DNA from: DASXRA01 sp035263725
GTDB taxonomy: Bacteria; Actinomycetota; Actinomycetes; Mycobacteriales; Jatrophihabitantaceae
Direction: 5' to 3'
Length of the DNA: 16,745 nucleotides
Assembly: GCA_035263725.1 (NCBI GenBank)
Contig: DATFRC010000058.1
Location: 1-16,745 of the forward strand
In this document: positions 1 to 7,018 of the stretch, piece after piece
How the letters are laid out: each line of letters opens with the position of its first letter
Numbering within the stretch: position 1 is the stretch's first letter
Translations under genes and position numbers: made by a program
The notes under the pieces: generated by a model
Database searches by the model: none
What the model saw: the letters and a program-made list of their open reading frames with translations, nothing else
Told to the model about the DNA's origin: nothing

Positions 1-852
1 GGTGTAGTAGTCCAGGCCCCGGGCGATCCTCAGGTCGGCGACCAGCAGACCGGGCGCGTGCTCGTTCCCCGCCTCGATGACCCGGACCAGCTCGGCCACG
101 CCCTGGTCGAGCAGCGGGTCGCTGACCCCGAGCGCGGCCACCGCGTCGGCGAACGAGGCGTCCTCCGCGCTGATTTCGGCCAGCGCCAGACACGCCTTGG
201 CCTGGGCGTCACTCGCGCCGGCTGTCTCCGACAGCAGTGCCGCCACCCGGCCCGGACCGATCTTGTCGAGCTTGTCGATCGCTCGCAGCGCCGCCTCCGG
301 GTCGCCGACGCCCAGCCCCCGGTAGAAGCCCTCGCAGAGCTTGCGGTTGTTGACCTGTACCCGCACCGGCGGGATCGGCAGGTCGCGCAGGGCGTCGCCG
401 ATAATCAGCGGGATCTCCACGTCGTAGTGGAACGGCAGCGTGTCCCGGTCGACCACGTCGATGTCGGCCTGCAGGAACTCGCGGTAGCGGCCCTCCTGCG
501 GCCGCTCGCCCCGCCACACCTTCTGGATCTGGTAGCGCCGGAACGGGAACTCCAGCTTGCCGGCGTTTTCCAGCACGTAGCGCGCAAACGGAACCGTGAG
601 GTCGTAGTGCAGTCCGAGCGTGGATTGGCCGGGAGTCTCCTCCTGTTCTGCCTGCAGCCGGCGCAGGACGTACACCTCCTTGTCGATCTCGCCCTTGCGC
701 AGCAACTGCTCGAGCGGCTCGGCGGCGCGTGTCTCGATCGACGCGAAGCCGTGCAGCTCGAACGTCTCCCGCACCGTTTCGATCACGTGGAGCTCGACAA
801 TGCGCTGCGCCGGCAGAAACTCGGGAAAGCCGCTGAGCGGACTGGGTCTCAC
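1..852 (-). CDS. hisS: Histidyl-tRNA synthetase, 5' part (gene runs off the left edge)
   Basis: Charges tRNA-His with histidine in the cytoplasm. 284 codons are visible of the roughly 420-430 usual for the family. The translation opens RPSPLSGFPEFLPAQR, carries class II motif 2 as WRGERPQEGRYREF (about residues 125-138) and ends at the histidine-binding motif RGLDYYT at the window edge. The QVNNRKL segment lies between. The start is GTG at 852-850, overlapping the TGA of the upstream hydrolase as GTGA, so translation is probably coupled; no ATG lies nearby and the conserved PLSGFPE segment begins four residues in. The sequence differs from the usual bacterial HisRS of Mycobacterium or Streptomyces (motif 2 of the YERPQxGRYRQF kind) and has the RYREF ending typical of eukaryotic and archaeal enzymes. 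Identity as HisRS is secure; the sub-family is my reading from remembered sequences. Confidence 0.93.
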   Translation of the reverse strand, partial: MRPSPLSGFPEFLPAQRIVELHVIETVRETFELHGFASIETRAAEPLEQLLRKGEIDKEVYVLRRLQAEQEETPGQSTLGLHYDLTVPFARYVLENAGKLEFPFRRYQIQKVWRGERPQEGRYREFLQADIDVVDRDTLPFHYDVEIPLIIGDALRDLPIPPVRVQVNNRKLCEGFYRGLGVGDPEAALRAIDKLDKIGPGRVAALLSETAGASDAQAKACLALAEISAEDASFADAVAALGVSDPLLDQGVAELVRVIEAGNEHAPGLLVADLRIARGLDYYT

Positions 853-1505
853 AGCAGGTCCAGCAGGTAGGGGTTGGTCACGCGTTCCCGTCCGATGGTC
901 GTCGACGGGCCGTGCCCGGGGTGGACGACCGTCTCGTCGGGCAGCGGCAAGATGACGTCCCGCAGCGATGCCGTCATGTCGGCCATCGAACCGCCGGGCA
1001 GGTCGACGCGGCCGATTGATCCGGCGAACAGCACGTCGCCGCTGAGCAGCGTGTCGTCGAGCGCGAATACGACCGAGCCACGCGTGTGCCCGGGCGCGTG
1101 CCGCACGGCGAACTTCAACCCGGCGAGGGGCAGCGTGTCGCCGTCGCCGAGCAGCCGCAGGTCGTCGGGTTCGGCCAACGTCAACCGTTCCAGCCCGAGC
1201 AGCGGCGTCCCCGCGGGCATGCCAAGTCCGGACCAGGGATCGGTGAGCTGGCCGCGGTCGTCGGGATGGATATACGCCGGCACGTCGCGCGCCTGGCAGA
1301 CCGGCAGCACCGAGAACGTGTGATCGATGTGCCCGTGGGTGAGCAGCACCGCGACAGGGTGCAAGCGACTGTCGGCGACCACCTCGTCCAGCCACCGGCC
1401 GATGCCGATGCCCGGATCGACGATCACGCACTGTTCGCCGTGTGCTGGTGCGAGCACCCAGCAATTGGTGTCCGTGACGGGTGACGGGAACCCCGCGATC
1501 AGCAC
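849..1505 (-). CDS. Metallo-beta-lactamase-fold hydrolase (glyoxalase II-like)
   Basis: A 218-residue cytoplasmic metal-dependent hydrolase of the family of Rv2581c, which sits at the same place between hisS and the prolyl isomerase in Mycobacterium. Metal ligands are visible in order: THGHIDH at 56-62, H140 in APGHTRGS, D157 in LLSGDVLF, and H198 in HPGHG. The true substrate is unknown; glyoxalase II activity is only a family label. The frame is open to a GTG at 1541, but I prefer GTG at 1505. Relatives begin at the VLIAGFP segment, a GGAAG ribosome-binding sequence lies 8 nt upstream, and the likely -10 box (1545-1550) would place transcription initiation near 1538, inside the longer version. 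First gene of a two-gene unit with hisS. Confidence 0.88.
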   Translation of the reverse strand: MLIAGFPSPVTDTNCWVLAPAHGEQCVIVDPGIGIGRWLDEVVADSRLHPVAVLLTHGHIDHTFSVLPVCQARDVPAYIHPDDRGQLTDPWSGLGMPAGTPLLGLERLTLAEPDDLRLLGDGDTLPLAGLKFAVRHAPGHTRGSVVFALDDTLLSGDVLFAGSIGRVDLPGGSMADMTASLRDVILPLPDETVVHPGHGPSTTIGRERVTNPYLLDLL

Positions 1506-1544
1506 AGCGAGCACTTCCGGATTCGGTCTCGGACAGGACACACC

Positions 1545-1550
1545 AGCCTA
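1545..1550 (-). promoter_or_regulatory. Probable -10 box for the hydrolase-hisS unit
   Basis: TAGGCT on the minus strand fits the actinobacterial TANNNT -10 pattern. Transcription would begin near 1538, giving a leader of about 33 nt that includes the GGAAG ribosome-binding sequence. No convincing -35 element is visible. The divergent kinase promoter lies about 65 bases away. Confidence 0.5.
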
Positions 1551-1615
1551 CCGAGTGGGCCCGGACGCCCGGTTCGCGATCGGCGCACGGCGCCCGAGAC
1601 ATGTCGCCCGCTGGC

Positions 1616-1621
1616 TAGACT
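1616..1621 (+). promoter_or_regulatory. Probable -10 box for the Ser/Thr kinase gene
   Basis: TAGACT fits the TANNNT -10 pattern. Predicted transcription start is near 1628, leaving a leader of about 25 nt that holds AGGGG (1643-1647) before the ATG at 1653. No clear -35 hexamer is present. Confidence 0.5.
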
Positions 1622-1652
1622 CTGCGTAACGAGCGGGCTCTCAGGGGTGAGG

Positions 1653-3131
1653 ATGGACGCAGGCGACGCCGGCCGGGTGATAGGCAGTCGCTACGAATGC
1701 GTCGAGCTGATCGGCCGTGGCGGCATGGGCGAGGTGTGGCGCGCCCGCGACACGCTCCTGCAGCGTGACGTCGCGGTTAAGCGGCTGACGTACGGCGACC
1801 CAGCCGGAGACGACATCACCGTGGGCCGCTCCATGCGTGAAGCGCGTCTCGCCGCGCGGCTGAACCACCCCAATGCGGTCGCCATCTACGACGTCGTTTT
1901 CGACGAGGACGTGCCCTGCCTGGTCATGGCGTTGGTCCGCGGCACGTCGCTCAAGGAGGTCATCGCCCAGCAAGGGCGCGTGGACCCGATCGTCGCCGCC
2001 CGAATCGGCCGTCAGGTCGCCGCGGCCCTGGGTGTCGCCCACCGGGCCGGCATCATCCACCGCGACGTCAAGCCGGCCAACGTGCTGATCGCATCCGACG
2101 GCACGGCCAAGCTCACCGACTTCGGTATCGCCCGCGACGAGGGCGACGCCGGCCTTACCTCGACGGGGACGTTCCTCGGCACCCCGAACTTCGTCGCGCC
2201 CGAGATCGCGCTGGGCGGCAGCCACACCCCGGCCGGTGACGTCTGGGCGCTCGGCGCCTTGCTCTACACCGCGGTCGAGGGAGATCAGCCGTACTCGATG
2301 GGTGGCAACGCGCTGGCGATCTTGAACCGCATCGCCACCACCGACGCCCCGGTTCCCACGCGTGCAGGCCCGCTCACCGACGTCATCGTCCAGGCGATGC
2401 GCGGCAATCCCGCGCAGCGTCCCGCAGCGGCGACGATCGTGCAGCTGCTCGACGACGTGATCGACCGCGGGCGCCGCCCTTGCGGCGGCACCGGGCCCCC
2501 ACAGCAGGCGCAGCCCGGACCTCCGCCTTACGGCAGCACGCCGGAGCCGGCCTACACGCCGCCGCCGGTGACCGCCCCGCCGGCGTACGTTTCGGCACCG
2601 CCGCAGTTCGGGCCCGCGCCGTCGCGTTACCCCAGCGAATCGCCGCCCCGGCGCGGCGGGCGGCGTACCTGGTTAGCCGCCGGCGGTGGGTTACTGGCTA
2701 TCGCGGCCGTCGTCGCTGTCGTCGTTGCCATGACCGCAGGGAAAAAGCACAGCGCGTCGCCTACCCAGACTCCGACCACCGACGCGCAGAGCCCGCTCGT
2801 GCTGCCGACCATGCGGCCGACCCCGACGCCGACGAATCGCTGCGACGACCCCCGCACCGACGGCCAAGGACCCGCGGTCACGTACGTCATCTTCGCCGAG
2901 CTGTTCGACATCGCCGGTGCGCAGGCGTGCACCAAGCCGGGGACGGTTCCGGAGTCGTTCACCCGCAGCCTCATGGGCGAGGTGTTCACGCCCACCTTCG
3001 ACGGCTCAGCCGACGACCAGGCGCCCGTGGTCAAGACCCGATTCACGGCAATCGACGGCACCAAACTTGTGATCACCTCTACCAAAGGCGATGACGGCAC
3101 GTATCTGGTCACGGAGGCCAAAAAGGAGTGA
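1653..3131 (+). CDS. Membrane-anchored Ser/Thr protein kinase (PknB-like, no PASTA)
   Basis: A 492-residue Hanks-type kinase that phosphorylates Ser/Thr on cytoplasmic targets. Kinase domain about 12-270: glycine loop GRGGMG (21-26), ATP-binding K43 in VAVK, catalytic HRDVKPAN (D138), DFG (D156), GTPNFVAPE at the P+1 loop. A Pro/Tyr-rich linker (about 281-335) follows, then RRGGRR, one transmembrane helix (about 343-362), a Thr/Pro linker and an extracellular domain of about 95 residues with two cysteines (C397, C426). That domain has no PASTA repeats and I do not recognise it. Starts possible: GTG 1647 or ATG 1653; I chose ATG because AGGGG lies 5 nt upstream. All catalytic residues are present, so it should be active. 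It is divergent from the hydrolase and followed by the FKBP gene, which has its own promoter. Confidence 0.93.
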   Translation: MDAGDAGRVIGSRYECVELIGRGGMGEVWRARDTLLQRDVAVKRLTYGDPAGDDITVGRSMREARLAARLNHPNAVAIYDVVFDEDVPCLVMALVRGTSLKEVIAQQGRVDPIVAARIGRQVAAALGVAHRAGIIHRDVKPANVLIASDGTAKLTDFGIARDEGDAGLTSTGTFLGTPNFVAPEIALGGSHTPAGDVWALGALLYTAVEGDQPYSMGGNALAILNRIATTDAPVPTRAGPLTDVIVQAMRGNPAQRPAAATIVQLLDDVIDRGRRPCGGTGPPQQAQPGPPPYGSTPEPAYTPPPVTAPPAYVSAPPQFGPAPSRYPSESPPRRGGRRTWLAAGGGLLAIAAVVAVVVAMTAGKKHSASPTQTPTTDAQSPLVLPTMRPTPTPTNRCDDPRTDGQGPAVTYVIFAELFDIAGAQACTKPGTVPESFTRSLMGEVFTPTFDGSADDQAPVVKTRFTAIDGTKLVITSTKGDDGTYLVTEAKKE

Positions 3132-3144
3132 ACCCGGGGACTTC

Positions 3145-3175
3145 TTCACACGCACTGTGGCAGCTTCCCTACACT
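3145..3175 (+). promoter_or_regulatory. Promoter of the FKBP gene
   Basis: TTCACA (3145-3150) as -35 and TACACT (3170-3175) as -10, separated by 19 bases, lie between the kinase stop and the FKBP start. Transcription would begin near 3182, leaving a leader of about 47 nt with a GGAAGGA ribosome-binding sequence at 3215-3221, 7 nt before the GTG. This is the only promoter in the window with a fair -35. Confidence 0.6.
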
Positions 3176-3228
3176 GACGCCGACTCGGGATCCGGTCCAC
3201 CCCGGATGCACTACGGAAGGAACGCTTC

Positions 3229-3948
3229 GTGCCGACCAACAAGCAGCGCCGTGAGGCTGCTCGCCGCCACCTCGAACGTCAGCTGGAGCGCCGCCAGCAG
3301 CGCGAAGCCTCACGCAAGCGCACGACCCTGATCGCCACGATCGCGGGGACGATCATCCTCGCCGTGGTCGTTGTCGTGGTCGTGATCGCGCTGACGAACG
3401 ACAACAAGAAGGCCAACGCCAACAGCACCACGACGCCGACGGGCAGCACCACACCGTCCGCTACGCCGACGCCCACGCCGACGCCGTCCACGTCCTACCC
3501 ACCGGCCAAGGGCGCAGCGGTCAGCTTCCGCGGCGTGACCGTGAAGGGCGCGACCGACCTCGCCGGCGCTCCGGGCGTCACCTCCAAGTCGACGACGGCT
3601 CCCACCAAGCTGGAGTACAAGGACCTCGTCGTCGGCAAGGGCGAGCCGGCCACTGCGACTTCCACGGTCACCGTCCAGTACGCAGGCGTGCTCTACAAGA
3701 ACGGCAAGGCGTTCGATTCATCCTGGTCGCGTGGCCAGCCGGCGCAGTTCTCGCTGGCCCAGGTCGTGAAGGGCTTCACCCAAGGCATCGCGGGCTCCTC
3801 GGGTGTCCCACCGATGAAGGTCGGCGGCCGGCGGATCATTATCATGCCTGCGTCGCTCGGTTACGGCGCGCAGGCCCAGGGACCTATTCCGGCCAATTCA
3901 CCGCTGGTGTTCGTCGTCGACCTGAAGAAGGTCAGCACCGCGGGCTAA
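3229..3948 (+). CDS. Membrane-anchored FKBP-type peptidyl-prolyl cis-trans isomerase
   Basis: A 239-residue prolyl isomerase whose catalytic domain should lie outside the membrane. The N-terminus (1-32) is basic and helical with the MPTNKQRR...LERQLERR signature, followed by a transmembrane helix (about 34-56), a Thr/Pro/Ser linker (66-90) and an FKBP domain (about 140-236). Domain hallmarks are VQYAG (Y151), FDSS (D163), GYG (Y212), and LVFVVDL at the end. The usual pocket tryptophan is replaced by F183 in VKGFTQG. In Mycobacterium the gene at this position is ppiB, whose product has the same N-terminal signature but a cyclophilin domain. Start GTG 3229 has a good ribosome-binding sequence 7 nt upstream. 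The TAA stop overlaps the stop of the convergent rel gene. Confidence 0.93.
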   Translation: MPTNKQRREAARRHLERQLERRQQREASRKRTTLIATIAGTIILAVVVVVVVIALTNDNKKANANSTTTPTGSTTPSATPTPTPTPSTSYPPAKGAAVSFRGVTVKGATDLAGAPGVTSKSTTAPTKLEYKDLVVGKGEPATATSTVTVQYAGVLYKNGKAFDSSWSRGQPAQFSLAQVVKGFTQGIAGSSGVPPMKVGGRRIIIMPASLGYGAQAQGPIPANSPLVFVVDLKKVSTAG

Positions 3949-6377
3949 TTACCGTTGTGGATCCGGTAGACGTCGTAGACGCCTTCGACGTTGCGGATCG
4001 CGCGCAGCAGGTGGCCGAGATGCTTCGGCTCGGCCATCTCGAACGTGAACTTGCTGACGGCCACCCGGTCCCGGTTGGTGTTCACCGCGGCGGACAGGAT
4101 GCTGACGCTCTCGTCGGACAGCACCCGGCTCACGTCCGAGAGCAGCCGGTGGCGGTCGAGCGCCTCCACCTGGATCGACACGACGAACGTCGACGCCGCG
4201 GAAGGCGTCCAATCGACCTCGACGAGCCGGTCCTGTTGCTGCAGCAGCGACGCCGCGTTGGTGCAGGTGCGCCGGTGCACCGACACACCCCCGCCACGGG
4301 TGACGAAGCCGAGGATTTCGTCGCCGGGCACCGGCGTACAGCACCGGGCCAGCTTGACCCAGACGTCCGTCACGTCCTTGACGGTGACCCCGGCGTCGCC
4401 CGAGCGGCGGGCGCCGCTGCGCTCGGCCTGCGTCGTGGGCAGCGCGGTCTCGGCGATGTCCTCGGTGGCTCCTTCAACGCCACCGAGCTGTGTAACGAGT
4501 TTCTGCACCACCGACTGCGCGGACACGTGGTTCTCGCCGACCGCGGCGTAAAGCGCAGCCACGTCCGTGAAGTGCAGGTCGCGGGCGATCGTGAGCAGCG
4601 CCTCGCCACCGAGCAGTCGCTGCATCGGCAGCGCCGCCTTGCGCATCGCCTTGGACAGCGCGGTCTTGCCCGCGTCGATCGCGTCCTCGCGCCGCTCCCG
4701 CGCGAACCACTGCCGGATCTTCGTCTTCGCCCGAGGCGACTTGACGAACCCCATCCAGTCCCGCGACGGCCCGGCGTTTTCAGCCTTTGACGTGAATACC
4801 TCGACGGTGTCGCCGTTGTCGAGCGTGCTCTCGAGCGCGACGAGTTTGCCGTTGACACGCGCTCCGATGCATCGGTGCCCGATCTCGGTGTGCACGGCGT
4901 AGGCGAAGTCGACCGGTGTCGAGCCCGCCGGCAGCGCCACGACATCGCCCTTTGGCGTGAACACGTACACCTCGGACGAGCCGAGGTCGTAGCGCAACGA
5001 GTCGAGGAACTCCTCCGGCTCCTGCGCCTCCCGCTGCCAGTCGAGCAGCTGACGCAACCAGCCCATCTCGTCGGAGACAGCGGCCGGATCGGCGATCTCG
5101 GCGTTCTTGATCTCCTTGTACTTCCAGTGCGCCGCAATGCCGTACTCAGCCGTACGGTGCATTGCCTGGGTGCGGATCTGAAGCTCCACCGGCTTGCCGC
5201 CCGGGCCGATCACCGTCGTGTGCAGCGACTGGTACATGTTGAACTTCGGCATCGCGATGTAGTCCTTGAACCGGCCGGGAACCGGTTGCCAGTTCGCATG
5301 GATCACGCCGAGCGTCGCATAACAGTCGCGTTCGCTGTCGACGAGGACGCGAATACCGACCAGGTCATAGATGTCGGTGAACTCGCGCCCGCGGACGATC
5401 ATCTTCTGGTAGATCGAATAGTAGTGCTTGGGCCGCCCGGTCACGGTGGCCTTGACGCCGCCCTCGCGCAGCTGGGCGTTGACGCGCTCGATCACCTCGT
5501 GCAGGTACGTGTCGCGCGACGGGGCACGCTCTGCCACCAGCCGCACGATCTCCTCGTACCGCTTCGGGTACAGCGTGGCGAACGCGAGATCTTCCAGCTC
5601 CCACTTGACGGTGTTCATGCCGAGCCGGTGCGCGAGCGGAGCGAGGACCTCGAGCGTCTCGCGGGCCTTGCGCTCCTGCTTGGCCGGCGGCAGGAACCGC
5701 AGCGTGCGCATGTTGTGCAGCCGATCGGCCAACTTGATGACCAGGACACGTGGGTCGCGCGCCATGGCGACCACCATCTTGCGGATGGTCTCCGCCTCGG
5801 CGGCCTCGCCGAACTTGACCTTGTCGAGCTTGGTGACGCCGTCGACCAGGTGGGCGACCTCGCCCCCGAACTGGTCCTGGATCGCGTCGAGTGAGAGTCC
5901 CGTGTCCTCGACCGTGTCGTGCAGCAGCGCGGCAACGAGCGTGGTCGTGTCCATGCCGAGCTCGGCGAGGATCGTCGCCACGGCGAGGGGATGGGTGATG
6001 TAAGGGTCGCCGCTCTTACGCAACTGGCCGCGGTGGCGCTGCTCGGCGAGGTCGTAGCCGCGCTGGAGGAGCCGCGGATCGACCTTGGGATGCGCACCGC
6101 GATGAATGGCCAGCAGCGGCTCGAGCACCGGGCGCACCGGCGACTGGCGCGGCGCGGTGACCAGCCGGCGAGCGAGGCGGTCGCGCACCCGGCGCCGATG
6201 CTGTTGACTCTGCGCCCCGTCCGGCGGCGCATCGGGCGTCGGAGGAGTTGCGAGGACCGGAGCGGTGCCGTTCGGCATGGCATCGGCGTCGGGCGTACCG
6301 GAATCAACCCGGTCCGCGTCTTTCCCGGCTCGGGCCCCAGAAGTCACGGCCTCGGTCGTCAGGAATGCCTCCTTCAC
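3945..6377 (-). CDS. relA: Bifunctional (p)ppGpp synthetase/hydrolase Rel
   Basis: An 810-residue RSH enzyme that makes (p)ppGpp from ATP and GTP/GDP on starved ribosomes and also degrades it. Domains in order: HD hydrolase (about 103-250, with HDTVED at 153-158), synthetase (about 300-410, with the RFKD motif at 369-372 typical of bifunctional enzymes rather than EFDD of synthetase-only RelA), TGS (about 468-530), helical region, conserved-cysteine domain (RCCTPVPGDE at 678-687) and C-terminal ACT (about 733-808). Both catalytic halves look intact. The first 85 residues are a variable Pro/Arg-rich leader. The furthest start is GTG 6377, but a perfect AAGGAGG lies just inside it (6374-6368), 5 nt before a CTG at 6362, so the true start is uncertain. 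Single gene, convergent with the FKBP gene. Confidence 0.97.
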   Translation of the reverse strand: MKEAFLTTEAVTSGARAGKDADRVDSGTPDADAMPNGTAPVLATPPTPDAPPDGAQSQQHRRRVRDRLARRLVTAPRQSPVRPVLEPLLAIHRGAHPKVDPRLLQRGYDLAEQRHRGQLRKSGDPYITHPLAVATILAELGMDTTTLVAALLHDTVEDTGLSLDAIQDQFGGEVAHLVDGVTKLDKVKFGEAAEAETIRKMVVAMARDPRVLVIKLADRLHNMRTLRFLPPAKQERKARETLEVLAPLAHRLGMNTVKWELEDLAFATLYPKRYEEIVRLVAERAPSRDTYLHEVIERVNAQLREGGVKATVTGRPKHYYSIYQKMIVRGREFTDIYDLVGIRVLVDSERDCYATLGVIHANWQPVPGRFKDYIAMPKFNMYQSLHTTVIGPGGKPVELQIRTQAMHRTAEYGIAAHWKYKEIKNAEIADPAAVSDEMGWLRQLLDWQREAQEPEEFLDSLRYDLGSSEVYVFTPKGDVVALPAGSTPVDFAYAVHTEIGHRCIGARVNGKLVALESTLDNGDTVEVFTSKAENAGPSRDWMGFVKSPRAKTKIRQWFARERREDAIDAGKTALSKAMRKAALPMQRLLGGEALLTIARDLHFTDVAALYAAVGENHVSAQSVVQKLVTQLGGVEGATEDIAETALPTTQAERSGARRSGDAGVTVKDVTDVWVKLARCCTPVPGDEILGFVTRGGGVSVHRRTCTNAASLLQQQDRLVEVDWTPSAASTFVVSIQVEALDRHRLLSDVSRVLSDESVSILSAAVNTNRDRVAVSKFTFEMAEPKHLGHLLRAIRNVEGVYDVYRIHNGN

Positions 6378-6394
6378 GCCAGCGGTGAACTACC

Positions 6395-6400
6395 AGTCTA
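6395..6400 (-). promoter_or_regulatory. Probable -10 box for rel
   Basis: TAGACT on the minus strand fits TANNNT, in the 80-base gap between apt and rel. Predicted transcription start is near 6388, which leaves only about 11 nt before GTG 6377 and about 25 nt before CTG 6362. No convincing -35 is seen. Confidence 0.5.
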
Positions 6401-6457
6401 GGTGCAACGGTCCGCGCCCGAGTTGTCATCCACGCCGTCGCGGCGGCCTCACCTGAT

Positions 6458-7015
6458 TCAGGTGCGCAGCAGCGCCACGATCCCGCCGTGCGTGACCCCG
6501 TCGAGCCGGGCGCGTCCGCCGAGGAAACCCAGCTCGAGCAGCACACCGATACCGATGACCTCTCCCCCGGCCTGACCGATCAACTCCGCCGCGGCACGCA
6601 CCGTCCCTCCCGTTGCGAGCACGTCGTCGACCAGATACACCCGCCGCCCGTTCGCCAGATTCACCGGCACTTCGATTTCGGCCTGCCCGTACTCCAGGTC
6701 GTAGGCGCGGCGAACTGTCGGCGGCGGCAGCTTGCCGGCCTTGCGCACCGGCAGGATGCCGCAGTCGAGCTCCCGGGCCAGTGCTGCGGCCACCAGAAAT
6801 CCGCGAGCCTCGATGCCGGCCACGAGGTCGGCACCACCGGCGGCTCGGGCGAACTCGGCCAGCGCGCTGATCGCCGCGCCGAACACGTCCGGGTCGGCGA
6901 GCAGCGGTGCGATGTCTTTGAACACGATGCCCGGCTGTGGAAAGTCGGGCACATCCCGTAACCGCCCGGCGACGCGTGCGGCTATCCCGGCTCCCCCGTC
7001 GCCGTCAGCGCTCAT
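6458..7015 (-). CDS. apt: Adenine phosphoribosyltransferase
   Basis: Salvages adenine by joining it to PRPP to give AMP and pyrophosphate in the cytoplasm. The protein has 185 residues, slightly longer than the usual 170-180. Seen: RDVPDFPQPGIVFKDIAPLL near the N-terminus (20-39), the adenine-pocket segment GIEARGF (68-74), the flexible-loop region RKAGKLPPP (91-99), and the PRPP motif VYLVDDVLATGGT (126-138). ATG 7015 lies 3 nt after the secF stop, so it is the last gene of the yajC-secD-secF-apt run and probably read through from it. The ribosome-binding sequence is weak. Apt lying beside rel is the common actinobacterial arrangement. Confidence 0.95.
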   Translation of the reverse strand: MSADGDGGAGIAARVAGRLRDVPDFPQPGIVFKDIAPLLADPDVFGAAISALAEFARAAGGADLVAGIEARGFLVAAALARELDCGILPVRKAGKLPPPTVRRAYDLEYGQAEIEVPVNLANGRRVYLVDDVLATGGTVRAAAELIGQAGGEVIGIGVLLELGFLGGRARLDGVTHGGIVALLRT

Positions 7016-7018
7016 CGC

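Noticed and set aside
3460..3490. Repetitive ACGCC-type run in the FKBP gene as a microsatellite
   Set aside because: It encodes the Thr-Pro linker common in exported actinobacterial proteins, and the repeat is short and imperfect.
3957..5894. Plus-strand frames of 277 and 339 codons opposite rel
   Set aside because: Both are antisense to rel, follow its codon pattern, and have no ribosome-binding sequence or domain.
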